The notes below the pieces were generated by a model, which saw only the letters and a list, made by a program, of their open reading frames with translations, had not been told where the DNA came from and made no database searches. Of a DNA stretch of 10,730 nt, positions 1-7,087 are shown piece after piece; the stretch's first letter is position 1; the number at the start of each line of letters is the position of its first letter. The stretch spans positions 1 through 10,730 of the forward strand of contig JALTUD010000678.1 in assembly GCA_027047735.1 (NCBI GenBank). Direction: 5' to 3'. Source of the DNA: Flavobacteriales bacterium (lineage in GTDB: Bacteria; Bacteroidota; Bacteroidia; Flavobacteriales_D; Parvicellaceae). Position numbers and translations under genes: made by a program.

Positions 1-241
1 TTCAAAAATTATTTCCATAGCTCGGCTATGCAAAGAATTTTTTCATCATCTAAAGAAACTAAAACTCACTTTCTATGCACTCATTCCACTTGCGTTAGGG
101 ATAGAACGGCGTGTTTGAACTCCTTTTTGCCCTCCTCCTTTTGAGGGCAAAAAGAGTGAGTAGTGATAGCCCGACCATTACGGCGTTAAAAAGTTATGTA
201 GTGCAACGAAATTACTTTTTTATGCCGTAATGGGAACGCCC
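1..241 (+). repeat. Structured intergenic repeat, copy 1 (5' part outside window)
   Basis: First of three copies of a composite repeat; the others are 5411-5712 (same orientation) and 8485-8784 (inverted). In order it shows hairpin B (CATAGC 16-21 with GCTATG 25-30), a conserved tract TCATCATCTAAAGAAAC, a single GCGTTAGGGATAG motif (92-104), hairpin C (TTTTTGCCCTC 124-134 with GAGGGCAAAAA 143-153), the end motif ATAGCCCGACC (166-176), a copy-specific hairpin D (175-233) and the end motif GGGAACGCCC (232-241). Hairpin A, present further upstream in the other copies, would lie outside the window. No coding sequence is credible here. It ends 16 bp before the CoA-transferase start, so that gene's leader begins at or inside the repeat. 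I saw this by aligning the three copies by eye. Confidence 0.85.
175..233. other. Copy-specific hairpin D of repeat copy 1
   Basis: CCATTACGGC at 175-184 pairs with GCCGTAATGG at 224-233. The stem continues with one wobble and one mismatch through AAAAAGT (188-194) and ACTTTTT (214-220), leaving a 19-nt loop. The sequence is unrelated to the hairpins in the same place in copies 2 and 3. There is no T tract directly after the 3' arm on the + strand, so it is not a standard terminator in that direction. Confidence 0.75.
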
Positions 242-257
242 AAAAAATGATTAAACT

Positions 258-1322
258 ATGAATTTTAAAGAACTTAAAGTAATTGAATTGGCAAGTGTGC
301 TTGCTGGTCCTTCGGTGGGTATGTTTTTTGCTGAACTCGGAGCTGAGGTTATCAAAATTGAGAATAAAAAAACGAATGGTGATGTAACGCGTACGTGGAA
401 ACTTCCGAATGAGCCGGCAGGGAATGTTTCTGCTTATTTTTCGAGTATTAATTTTGGAAAAAAGTATGTGTTTTTGGACTATTCGGACGATAAGGATTAC
501 CAAAGATTGATGGAACTGATTCGTGATGCGGATATTGTGGTTTGTAATTTTAAACAGGGTGCGGATGTGAAATTCGGGTTGGATTATGCTTCGCTGAAAG
601 GTATCAACCCGTCTTTGATTTATGCTCAACTCGATGGTTTTAAGAGCAATGCTAAACGCGTGGCTTTTGATGTGGTATTGCAAGCGGAATGTGGTTATAT
701 GTATATGAATGGTCAGCCGGATTCTCCGCCTACAAAAATGCCACTTGCTCTAATGGATATTTTGGCGGCTCATCAACTAAAAGAAGGAATTTTGGTGGCT
801 TTACTTAAACGTCAAGCCACGGGAGAGGGAGCTCTGGTTCGTACTTCGTTGGAGGAATCGGCAATTAGTTCTTTGGCTAATCAAGCGACCAATTGGCTGA
901 TGAACGGTGTTATACCTCAACGAATGGGGTCTTTGCATCCGAACATTGCTCCTTACGGCGATATTTTTATGACCAAAGATGATAAGGAACTGGTTTTGGC
1001 TATTGGTTCGGATGCTCAATTTGCTAAATTTTGTTCTTTGATTGGTGTTGCCGATTTTACTGAAAGAAAAGAATTTTCCACGAACAAAATGAGGGTTAAA
1101 AACAGGACATTATTACAACGGGAATTAGCAACTCCAATTGCTCGTTTTATGCTGACTGATTTGGTTGACGCCTGCATTGATGCTGGTATTCCCATGGGGG
1201 CGATTAAGAATATGAAAGAGGTTTTTGAAAATCCTGTTGCTCAATCAATGATTTTAGAGGAAGATATGGAAGGTCGAGAAACAAAACGTGTACAAACTAT
1301 TGCTTTTACGATTAAAAGATGA
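258..1322 (+). CDS. Family III (CaiB/BaiF-type) CoA-transferase
   Basis: 354 residues. Family III enzymes move coenzyme A between carboxylic acids in the cytoplasm; the acyl substrate cannot be told from sequence. The N-terminus (KVIELASVLAGPSVGMFFAE, residues 7-26, then LGAEVIKIE) is the classic family opening with its CoA-binding fold. The region around ALMDILAAH has Asp167 at the position expected for the catalytic aspartate, followed by GILVALLKR and TGEGALVRTSLEESA, typical of the family core. It is shorter than many members (about 380-430 residues) and ends soon after the NPVAQSM segment, but the stop overlaps the next start as ATGA, so the end looks natural. The start is the first ATG after repeat copy 1; the leader is A/T-rich without a clear ribosome-binding site. 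Probably co-transcribed with the ApbE-like gene. Confidence 0.9.
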   Translation: MNFKELKVIELASVLAGPSVGMFFAELGAEVIKIENKKTNGDVTRTWKLPNEPAGNVSAYFSSINFGKKYVFLDYSDDKDYQRLMELIRDADIVVCNFKQGADVKFGLDYASLKGINPSLIYAQLDGFKSNAKRVAFDVVLQAECGYMYMNGQPDSPPTKMPLALMDILAAHQLKEGILVALLKRQATGEGALVRTSLEESAISSLANQATNWLMNGVIPQRMGSLHPNIAPYGDIFMTKDDKELVLAIGSDAQFAKFCSLIGVADFTERKEFSTNKMRVKNRTLLQRELATPIARFMLTDLVDACIDAGIPMGAIKNMKEVFENPVAQSMILEEDMEGRETKRVQTIAFTIKR

Positions 1323-2368
1323 AACATTTATTTTATTTATTGATATTGATTATCCTATTGGGAGCTTGTAAAAACAAGAAGGAATTACTACCTGACTATT
1401 ACAAGGTATCGGGCTACGCTCAAGGGACAACGTATAACATTATTTACAGAGATTCCCTGCAAAGAGATTTATCTGTTCAATTTGATAGTGTTTTGACTCA
1501 TTTTGATGGTGAATTATCCATTTATGTGGATACAAGCACCATTTCAAAAGTGAATCAATTGGCTGTTGGTGACTCATTGGATGTTAGTAACTCTCCTTTG
1601 TTTGTACAATGTTTTACTGCGGCTAAAACGATTTACGAGAATACAAACGGTGCGTTTAATCCGGCTGTTTACCCGCTTGTGAAATACTGGGGTTTTTTAA
1701 ATTTTGAAAAAGCGGATACTTCTTTCTCTCAACATGAAATTGACTCTATATTGCAATGTATTGATTTTTCGGATAAAGCTTTAAGAATTGAAAAAACAGG
1801 TACTCAAAACTACTTGAAAAAATACAAAAACTCTGTTATTGATTTTAATGCTATTGCTCAAGGGTATTCTGTGGATGTAATTGCCGATTTTTTGGAAACT
1901 TTAGGTATCTATAATTATATGGTTGAAGTGGGCGGAGAATTAAAAACCAAAGGGGTTAATAACAAAAATAAAGTTTGGAAAATCGGTATTGACAGACCAG
2001 TGGAACACTCTGCTCCGGGAGAACAATTTCAGAAAATAGTTAAACTCAACAACCTTGCTTTAGCAACTTCAGGTAACTATCGTAAATTTTATGAGAAAGA
2101 TGGCGTAAAGTACTCGCACACGATTGATCCTATTACAGGAAAACCCGTAACTCATCAATTGCTTAGTACAACTGTAATAACGGATAATTGTGCCTTAGCT
2201 GACGGCTACGCTACGGCTTTTATGGTTATGGGAACAGAGAAGACAAAAGTATTTTTAGAACACAATAAGCAACTTGACTTGGGGGTATTTCTAATTTTTA
2301 ACGACTCTACTTCTAATTATAAGACTTGGAAGAATGAGGTATTTATTGACATAGTTGAACAAAAATAG
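1319..2368 (+). CDS. apbE: FAD:protein FMN transferase (ApbE family) lipoprotein
   Basis: 349 residues. ApbE enzymes take FMN from FAD and attach it covalently to a Thr or Ser of target proteins such as NqrB, NqrC or RnfG subunits of ion-pumping respiratory complexes. The N-terminus has a hydrophobic stretch and a lipobox (LLGAC, lipid Cys17), so the protein should be a membrane-anchored periplasmic lipoprotein. Family motifs follow in order: GYAQGTTYNI (32-41), GAFNPAVYPLVKYWGF (111-126), IDFNAIAQGYSVD (174-186), EVGGELKTKG (203-212), TSGNYRKFY (250-258), SHTIDPITGKP (266-276) and the metal-binding end TDNCALADGYATA (288-300, with Asp289, Asp295 and Thr299). Length is normal for the family. 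It overlaps the CoA-transferase by 4 bp, which implies translational coupling. No Nqr or Rnf gene lies in the window, so the flavinylated partner is unknown. Confidence 0.95.
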   Translation: MKHLFYLLILIILLGACKNKKELLPDYYKVSGYAQGTTYNIIYRDSLQRDLSVQFDSVLTHFDGELSIYVDTSTISKVNQLAVGDSLDVSNSPLFVQCFTAAKTIYENTNGAFNPAVYPLVKYWGFLNFEKADTSFSQHEIDSILQCIDFSDKALRIEKTGTQNYLKKYKNSVIDFNAIAQGYSVDVIADFLETLGIYNYMVEVGGELKTKGVNNKNKVWKIGIDRPVEHSAPGEQFQKIVKLNNLALATSGNYRKFYEKDGVKYSHTIDPITGKPVTHQLLSTTVITDNCALADGYATAFMVMGTEKTKVFLEHNKQLDLGVFLIFNDSTSNYKTWKNEVFIDIVEQK

Positions 2369-2423
2369 TTTTTCTATGGCAACTGTTTTATGATTGTTAC
2401 GTCTATTAAAAAAACACAAATAA

Positions 2424-5207
2424 ATGTACTTTAGGCTTGCTGTCATCTTTTCCCTCTTGTTCTTTCTAAATAACAAAAAAGGGATTACTCAAATAACGAC
2501 AATTCAAGGCATTAGTTGTTCAGATGCTGTACAAAACCTAATAGGGGTTGGTGTTAATGTTAGTAATTTATCTTGCGATTGTGACGCTAACGCTCTCGGT
2601 TCTTTTAACAATGCCAATAATTTACCTATTTCTTCCGGAGTAATTTTAAGCACAGGTAATATAAACCAAGTTACCAACGGTGGCTGTACTGCCAGTTCGT
2701 CGATTACAAATGGACATTCCAGCAATGGTCAACTCAATGGAATAGCAGGAAATTCTACCTTCGACCAATGTACTATTGAATTTGATATTACTCCAACATG
2801 CAGTTCTTTACAGATTAGCTTTTTCTATGGCTCAGAAGAATATCCGGAGTTTGTTAATACCGGATACAACGATGCTTTTGCTTTTTATATTTCCGGTCCC
2901 GGTATTACCGGTACGCAAAACTTGGCTGTTGTACCCGGCACAAGTACACCTGTTACAATAAACACCATTAACGGAGGGACAAACAGTTCTTATTACAACA
3001 GCAATGGTTCATGCGGTAACGGTATTGAGTTTGACGGATATACGAATCAATTAACAACATTTGCCAATGTTATTCAATGTGCTACTTATCATATGACGAT
3101 AACGATAGCTGATGCAGGAGATGGAATTTACGACTCCGGTGTGTTTTTATTGGAAAACGGGTTGACTTGCCCTGGTGGCGGAATGATTGTTACTGAAGAT
3201 ATACAAGACACCTGTTCTGCAACATCATGCAACAGTTCTATTAATTTGAATATTACAGGAGGTGTATCTCCTTACACAACTACTTGGAAAAAAGATGGTG
3301 TTAATTTTTCCACAAACACTAATTTAAGTAATTTATGTACGGGAACCTACAGCGTAGAAGTTTTAGATAACACCTGTAATAAATTTTACGACACAATCAT
3401 TATCGATGATGCTCAAATCCCTTCTGCTGTTTTTTCCGTTTCACAAGCCTGTACCCCTGCACCTGTACCAATTAACAATACCTCTACCATTTCTGCACCG
3501 GACATTATCAGTAATTACTCTTGGGATTTTGGGGATGGAAATACCTCAACTGCTCCCACCCCAAATTATGTCTATCCCAATAGCGGAACATACACTATCA
3601 AATTAGTTACAGAAAGTAACAAAGGATGTAAAGATTCTACCACGAATCAGGTAAATGTTTACCCAAAACCAACAGCCGAATTTTCAGTTCCTGATGATTG
3701 TCAAAATGTAGATGCTCAATTCTCTGATTTATCCTCTGTTTCTTCCGGCTCAATTACAAACTGGGATTGGAATTTTGGTGATAATAATTTTGATACTTTA
3801 CAAAATCCTACTCACCTATATGCCACAGATGGACTATTTTCACCTATTTTAATTGTTACAACTGACAACGGATGTAAAGATACTATCACACACACCACCA
3901 CTCGCTATCCTGTTCCTAATGCAAATTTCACTTATAATCCCGAATGTCTTTATGATTCTTTGAGTTTTACTGACGCTTCTACGATAAATGCTCCTGCTAC
4001 GATAACCAATTGGGTATGGAACTTTGGGGATGGTAGTGCTTTGGCTTCTGAACAGAATCCAAAACATCAATATAATTTAAGCGGAACATACAATGTAACG
4101 CTAATTGTATCAACAAATAACGGTTGTATTGATGATGTTTCTTTTCCTGTAATAGCTTATCCTATTCCTGAAGTTAATTTCACTTATACCAGTGTTTGTG
4201 AAAATACTCCGCCTACTTACTTTATTGATATGTCTTCGGTTAGCAATGGGAATATAACAGCTTGGCAATGGGATTTTGATGATGGTAATACCGCGAATAC
4301 TCAGATGCCTTCCAACGCTTATACAACCGATGGGATTTATAACGTAGAGTTAATTGTTACATCTAATCACAATTGTAAAGATACAACAGAACTTCCTGTT
4401 ACGGTTTTGGCTAAACCTACGGCTGACTTTAGCGAAGATAAAACGGAAGGGTGTTCGCCTGTTTGTGTTAATTTTCAAGATAATTCTCTTACTAACGCTT
4501 CGAGTATTGATTATTGGTTTTGGAGTTACGGAAACGGCGATGCCGGATTTGACCAAAATCCGTCGGTTTGTTATGAAAATACAAGCTATACAAATGATGC
4601 TGTTTATTCTGTTACGCTTATTGTAAAAAATGATTTGGGATGTTACGATACACTGACAAAAACGGATTTAATCACGAGCTATCACAATCCTATTTCTGAT
4701 TTTGTGGTTACTCCTGATGAAGCAAATATGTATGAAGGTGAAATTACCTCTACAAATAACAGTATAGGTGCTGATGATTATTTTTGGGATTTTGATAACG
4801 ATACTACTTCTACCCTCTTTGAACCGGTTATTCATTATACCGATACAGGGGTTTACAATGTAATGTTAGTCGCGAATACCATTCATAATTGCTCCGATAC
4901 AAGTTTCCAAAATGTGAAAATAATTCCGGTTATTAGTATTTTTATTCCTAATGCCTTTACACCGGACGGAGACGGTAATAATGATGGTTTTATCTTTAAA
5001 GGATATGGCATTGATTTGGCAACAACTAAGTTTTATATTTTTGATCGCTGGGGAGCTCTAATCTATTACACAGAAAACAACACGCCTTGGGACGGTACGT
5101 ACAAAGGTCAAAAAGCGGTTCAGGATACGTATATATACAAGTTATTCTGCGAAGACGACTTTGGTAAACCGCATAAGTTTATCGGGCATGTGAATTTGTT
5201 GAGGTAA
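2424..5207 (+). CDS. Secreted multi-PKD protein with type IX secretion C-terminal domain
   Basis: 927 residues. Residues 1 to about 22 look like a signal peptide (Arg4, hydrophobic LAVIFSLLFFL). Residues about 25-250 match a choice-of-anchor-L type domain: SSGVILSTGNI, FFYGSEEYPEFVN, DAFAFYISGPG, and later FDGYT and ADAGDGIYDSGVF. Residues about 260-330 resemble the SprB repeat (GGVSPYTTTW ... LCTGTYSVEV). Six PKD modules follow at about 335-414, 417-496, 498-580, 582-663, 666-755 and 757-836, each with a W-x-(F/Y)-(G/D)-(D/N/G) type core and a Y-x-V-x-L strand. Residues 838-927 (IPNAFTPDGDGNNDGF, FDRWGALIY, PWDGTYKG, DTYIYKL) are the gliding-motility-associated C-terminal domain that targets proteins to the type IX secretion system. 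Likely a surface adhesin or matrix protein; the ligand is unknown. An in-frame TAA lies directly before the ATG, which fixes the 5' limit. Confidence 0.93.
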   Translation: MYFRLAVIFSLLFFLNNKKGITQITTIQGISCSDAVQNLIGVGVNVSNLSCDCDANALGSFNNANNLPISSGVILSTGNINQVTNGGCTASSSITNGHSSNGQLNGIAGNSTFDQCTIEFDITPTCSSLQISFFYGSEEYPEFVNTGYNDAFAFYISGPGITGTQNLAVVPGTSTPVTINTINGGTNSSYYNSNGSCGNGIEFDGYTNQLTTFANVIQCATYHMTITIADAGDGIYDSGVFLLENGLTCPGGGMIVTEDIQDTCSATSCNSSINLNITGGVSPYTTTWKKDGVNFSTNTNLSNLCTGTYSVEVLDNTCNKFYDTIIIDDAQIPSAVFSVSQACTPAPVPINNTSTISAPDIISNYSWDFGDGNTSTAPTPNYVYPNSGTYTIKLVTESNKGCKDSTTNQVNVYPKPTAEFSVPDDCQNVDAQFSDLSSVSSGSITNWDWNFGDNNFDTLQNPTHLYATDGLFSPILIVTTDNGCKDTITHTTTRYPVPNANFTYNPECLYDSLSFTDASTINAPATITNWVWNFGDGSALASEQNPKHQYNLSGTYNVTLIVSTNNGCIDDVSFPVIAYPIPEVNFTYTSVCENTPPTYFIDMSSVSNGNITAWQWDFDDGNTANTQMPSNAYTTDGIYNVELIVTSNHNCKDTTELPVTVLAKPTADFSEDKTEGCSPVCVNFQDNSLTNASSIDYWFWSYGNGDAGFDQNPSVCYENTSYTNDAVYSVTLIVKNDLGCYDTLTKTDLITSYHNPISDFVVTPDEANMYEGEITSTNNSIGADDYFWDFDNDTTSTLFEPVIHYTDTGVYNVMLVANTIHNCSDTSFQNVKIIPVISIFIPNAFTPDGDGNNDGFIFKGYGIDLATTKFYIFDRWGALIYYTENNTPWDGTYKGQKAVQDTYIYKLFCEDDFGKPHKFIGHVNLLR

Positions 5208-5294
5208 ATTCGGTTTATTATTTATGTTGAGGATTGTTTACTCTCTACTTTCTATCATCTTTTTGTAATTATTCATCATTATGTATCTATTGTT

Positions 5295-5327
5295 ACAGTT
5301 ATAAAAGCTGTAGTTTCTTTATTTTTT
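5295..5327 (+). terminator. Weak candidate intrinsic terminator of the PKD gene
   Basis: ACAGTT (5295-5300) can pair with AGCTGT (5306-5311) around a 5-nt loop, with one G-U pair. A T-rich run (TTTCTTTATTTTTTT) begins two bases later. The stem is short and the hairpin lies about 90 bp after the stop, so this is only a candidate. Confidence 0.35.
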
Positions 5328-5343
5328 TGTTAGATTTACGCTC

Positions 5344-5390
5344 GTTATATTTCTCTTTATTTGGAAGTAGCTCCTACAAGGAAATATAAC
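5344..5390. repeat. Imperfect palindrome (cruciform-like)
   Basis: GTTATATTTC at 5344-5353 is the exact reverse complement of GAAATATAAC at 5381-5390. Inside the loop a second small hairpin, GTAG (5367-5370) with CTAC (5374-5377), is possible. It sits just upstream of repeat copy 2 and does not align with the other repeat copies, so it appears to be a separate element. Function unknown. Confidence 0.5.
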
Positions 5391-5410
5391 TTGAAGTGTT
5401 TTTGTGTCTT

Positions 5411-5712
5411 GCGTTAGGGATCGTATCCCTAACACGAGCATAATGAGTACCATAAAGTGCTTTTATTTCCTTTATACCTCTTCATATTTTCTTTCCATAG
5501 CTGGTGCTATGCAAAGAAAATATTCATCGTCTAAAGAAACTAAAACTCACTTTCTTAGCACTCATTCCGCTCGCGTTAGGGATAGAAACGGCATCCTTTT
5601 GCCCTCCCTCCTTTTGGAGGGCAAAAGATATAGTGAATAGCCCGACCCTCATCAGCCAAACAAACGTTCCGCTATAAGCGGTATGTTTGTTTGGCTGATG
5701 AGGGGAACGCCC
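5411..5712 (+). repeat. Structured intergenic repeat, copy 2 (full length)
   Basis: About 302 bp, same orientation as copy 1. Order of parts: hairpin A (GTTAGGGAT 5413-5421 with ATCCCTAAC 5425-5433), a T-rich tract with TTTCCTTTATACCTCTTCA, hairpin B (CATAGC 5496-5501 with GCTATG 5506-5511), TCATCGTCTAAAGAAACTAA, a lone CGCGTTAGGGATAG (5572-5585), hairpin C (CTTTTGCCCTCC 5596-5607 with GGAGGGCAAAAG 5616-5627), ATAGCCCGACC (5637-5647), the copy-specific hairpin D, and GGGGAACGCCC (5702-5712). It aligns with the reverse complement of copy 3 over essentially its whole length. A 78-codon open frame across it is only a translation of the repeat. Confidence 0.88.
5646..5704. other. Copy-specific hairpin D of repeat copy 2
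   Basis: A perfect 20-bp stem: CCCTCATCAGCC and the following 8 bases (5646-5665) pair with GTTTGTTTGG and the following 10 bases (5685-5704). The 19-nt apical part holds a further CCGC/GCGG mini-stem (5669-5672 with 5678-5681) around TATAA. The outer CCC/GGG pairs lie inside the conserved end motifs; the rest is unrelated to copies 1 and 3. Confidence 0.85.
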
Positions 5713-5719
5713 AAAACTT

Positions 5720-5727
5720 TAACTTTA
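5720..5727 (+). promoter_or_regulatory. Candidate -7 promoter element of the pqqD-like operon
   Basis: TAACTTTA differs from the Bacteroidota -7 consensus TAnnTTTG only in the last base. It lies 25 bp before the ATG at 5753 and just outside the GGGGAACGCCC end of repeat copy 2. I see no TTG-type -33 element at the usual spacing, so this is tentative. Confidence 0.3.
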
Positions 5728-5752
5728 TGAACCCTAAATAAAACTACAACCT

Positions 5753-6001
5753 ATGAAAATTAAACCTAATTTAGCTGTTAATGAAACAGGATTTTTATTT
5801 AATCCTTCTACGGGAGATTCTTTTTCTTTGAACCCTACCGGTCAGGAAATACTAACGCTTTTTAAGCAAGGTAAATCCGATGAAGAGGTGATTGAACATA
5901 TGACACAAGAGTATATGATTGATAAGAATACCGTTGAAAAAGATTTATATGATTTTAAAATAATGCTTTCTAACTACAAGTTGGGAGAAGAGCAAAATTA
6001 A
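5753..6001 (+). CDS. PqqD-like small protein (RRE fold)
   Basis: 82 residues. PqqD-like proteins adopt the RRE fold, a winged-helix domain that binds the leader of a precursor peptide and presents it to modifying enzymes. The match is to the family pattern: FLFNPSTGDSFSLNPTGQEI (residues 14-33), then LFKQGKSDEEVIEHM, a Y-M-I-D turn (54-57) and the helical NTVEKDLYDFKIML (59-72). No signal peptide or metal motif. It is first in a three-gene operon, 10 bp before the ATP-grasp gene. No precursor peptide gene is visible nearby, so it may serve a distant precursor, or may itself carry a substrate. The fold assignment is good; the function is inference. The start follows an A/T-rich leader with no competing in-frame upstream ATG. 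Confidence 0.82.
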   Translation: MKIKPNLAVNETGFLFNPSTGDSFSLNPTGQEILTLFKQGKSDEEVIEHMTQEYMIDKNTVEKDLYDFKIMLSNYKLGEEQN

Positions 6002-6011
6002 TCCTTACGAT

Positions 6012-7061
6012 ATGTCTAAACCAAAATATACAATTGCTGTTACGGGACTGAATGCCATTGATAGCCCGGGACCGGGACTTGCTGTCATTCGGGCATTGAA
6101 AGATGCTACTTCTTTTGATGTGAGAATCATCGGGCTTTCTTATGAAAGTCTGGAACCCGGTGTTTATATGCACGAATATGTTGATAAGAGCTATCAAATT
6201 CCTTACCCTACTGCAGGACAAGATGTTTTATTGGCTCGATTGGAGTATATTCACTCCAGGGAGGAATTGGATTTTATTTTTCCGAATTTTGATGCTGAGT
6301 TGTTCAACTTTATTTCTTTGAAAGATAAACTGAATGAGGTATATGGTATTAAAACCGTTTTGCCTACGCTCGCTCAATTTGAAGCTCGCCATAAGGTAAA
6401 TTTATACCAATACGGAAAACTACATAACATCAAAGTTCCTTTTGCTCAAATGATTAACTCTTCTTTGGAAATTTCTCCTATTGCCGGTCAATTAGGGTTT
6501 CCTATTGTGGTAAAAGGGAAATATTATGATGCAAAAGTTGCTTATACTGTGGCTCAAGCTACCCAACATTTTAATAAAATCAGTGCCGAATGGGGACTTC
6601 CGATTTTGATTCAGGAATTTGTAAAAGGTTCTGAAGTGAATGTATGTGGAATAGGTGATGGAGAAGGAAACACTTTGGGGGCTGTACCGATGCGCAAACT
6701 TTATATTACCGATAAAGGTAAAGCATGGGCAGGCATCACTTTGGACGATGAAAACTTGCTAAAAATTACGAGGGATTTGGTCAAAGAAACGAAATGGAAA
6801 GGTCCTTTTGAACTTGAATTTATGAAGACCGATGACGACCAATATTATTTGATTGAAATCAACCCTCGTTTTCCTGCTTGGTGCTATTTAGCGGTGGGTG
6901 CAGGACAAAATCAAGTGGAAGCTCTAGTGAACTTAGCTATGGGAAATGAAGTTGAACCAATGACTGAATATGAGGTTGGTAAGATGTTTATTCGCTATTC
7001 GCACGATATGATTATCGATATTAAAGAATTTGAACAAATTTCAACCTACGGAGAATTATAA
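6012..7061 (+). CDS. ATP-grasp ligase (CarB/PylC-like)
   Basis: 349 residues. ATP-grasp ligases activate a carboxylate as acyl phosphate and join it to an amine. The N-terminal part (TIAVTGLNAIDSPGPGLAVI, 7-26) is a pre-ATP-grasp nucleotide-fold domain with a glycine-rich loop. The grasp domain shows Lys168 and Lys170 (FPIVVKGK), the adenine-binding strand ILIQEFVKGSEVNV (199-212, Glu202), and the metal ligands in ELEF (267-270) and LIEINPRF (280-287, Glu282 and Asn284). This places it with CarB/PylC-like amino-acid or peptide ligases, not with carbamoyl phosphate synthase itself, which is about three times longer. It sits between a PqqD-like protein and a decarboxylase (10 and 26 bp gaps). 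I infer that it ligates an amino acid to a peptide or carrier; the substrate is unknown. Confidence 0.88.
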   Translation: MSKPKYTIAVTGLNAIDSPGPGLAVIRALKDATSFDVRIIGLSYESLEPGVYMHEYVDKSYQIPYPTAGQDVLLARLEYIHSREELDFIFPNFDAELFNFISLKDKLNEVYGIKTVLPTLAQFEARHKVNLYQYGKLHNIKVPFAQMINSSLEISPIAGQLGFPIVVKGKYYDAKVAYTVAQATQHFNKISAEWGLPILIQEFVKGSEVNVCGIGDGEGNTLGAVPMRKLYITDKGKAWAGITLDDENLLKITRDLVKETKWKGPFELEFMKTDDDQYYLIEINPRFPAWCYLAVGAGQNQVEALVNLAMGNEVEPMTEYEVGKMFIRYSHDMIIDIKEFEQISTYGEL

Positions 7062-7087
7062 AACTACCTTTTAAAACACGAATAAAT

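Larger units (their letters stand above)
5208..5410. other. Gene-free AT-rich spacer after the PKD protein
   Basis: No credible coding sequence, tRNA or long ORF in either strand. The first 130 bases are T-rich. The stretch holds a weak terminator-like hairpin (5295-5311) and an imperfect palindrome (5344-5390), listed separately, and leads into repeat copy 2. Confidence 0.6.

Noticed and set aside
186..683. 165-codon open frame on the - strand
   Set aside because: It runs antisense through repeat copy 1 and the well-supported CoA-transferase gene, and its translation has no recognisable domain.
5411..5585. Integron attC-like sites around GTTAGGG and CCCTAAC
   Set aside because: The core boxes do not match RYYYAAC/GTTRRRY, and their order within hairpin A is opposite to that of attC; no integrase is present.
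5404..5640. 78-codon open frame on the + strand
   Set aside because: It lies entirely within repeat copy 2 and translates hairpins A, B and C; the matching tracts in the other copies do not keep the same protein.
6012..7061. Carbamoyl phosphate synthase large subunit
   Set aside because: Only one ATP-grasp unit is present and the protein is about one third of the expected length.
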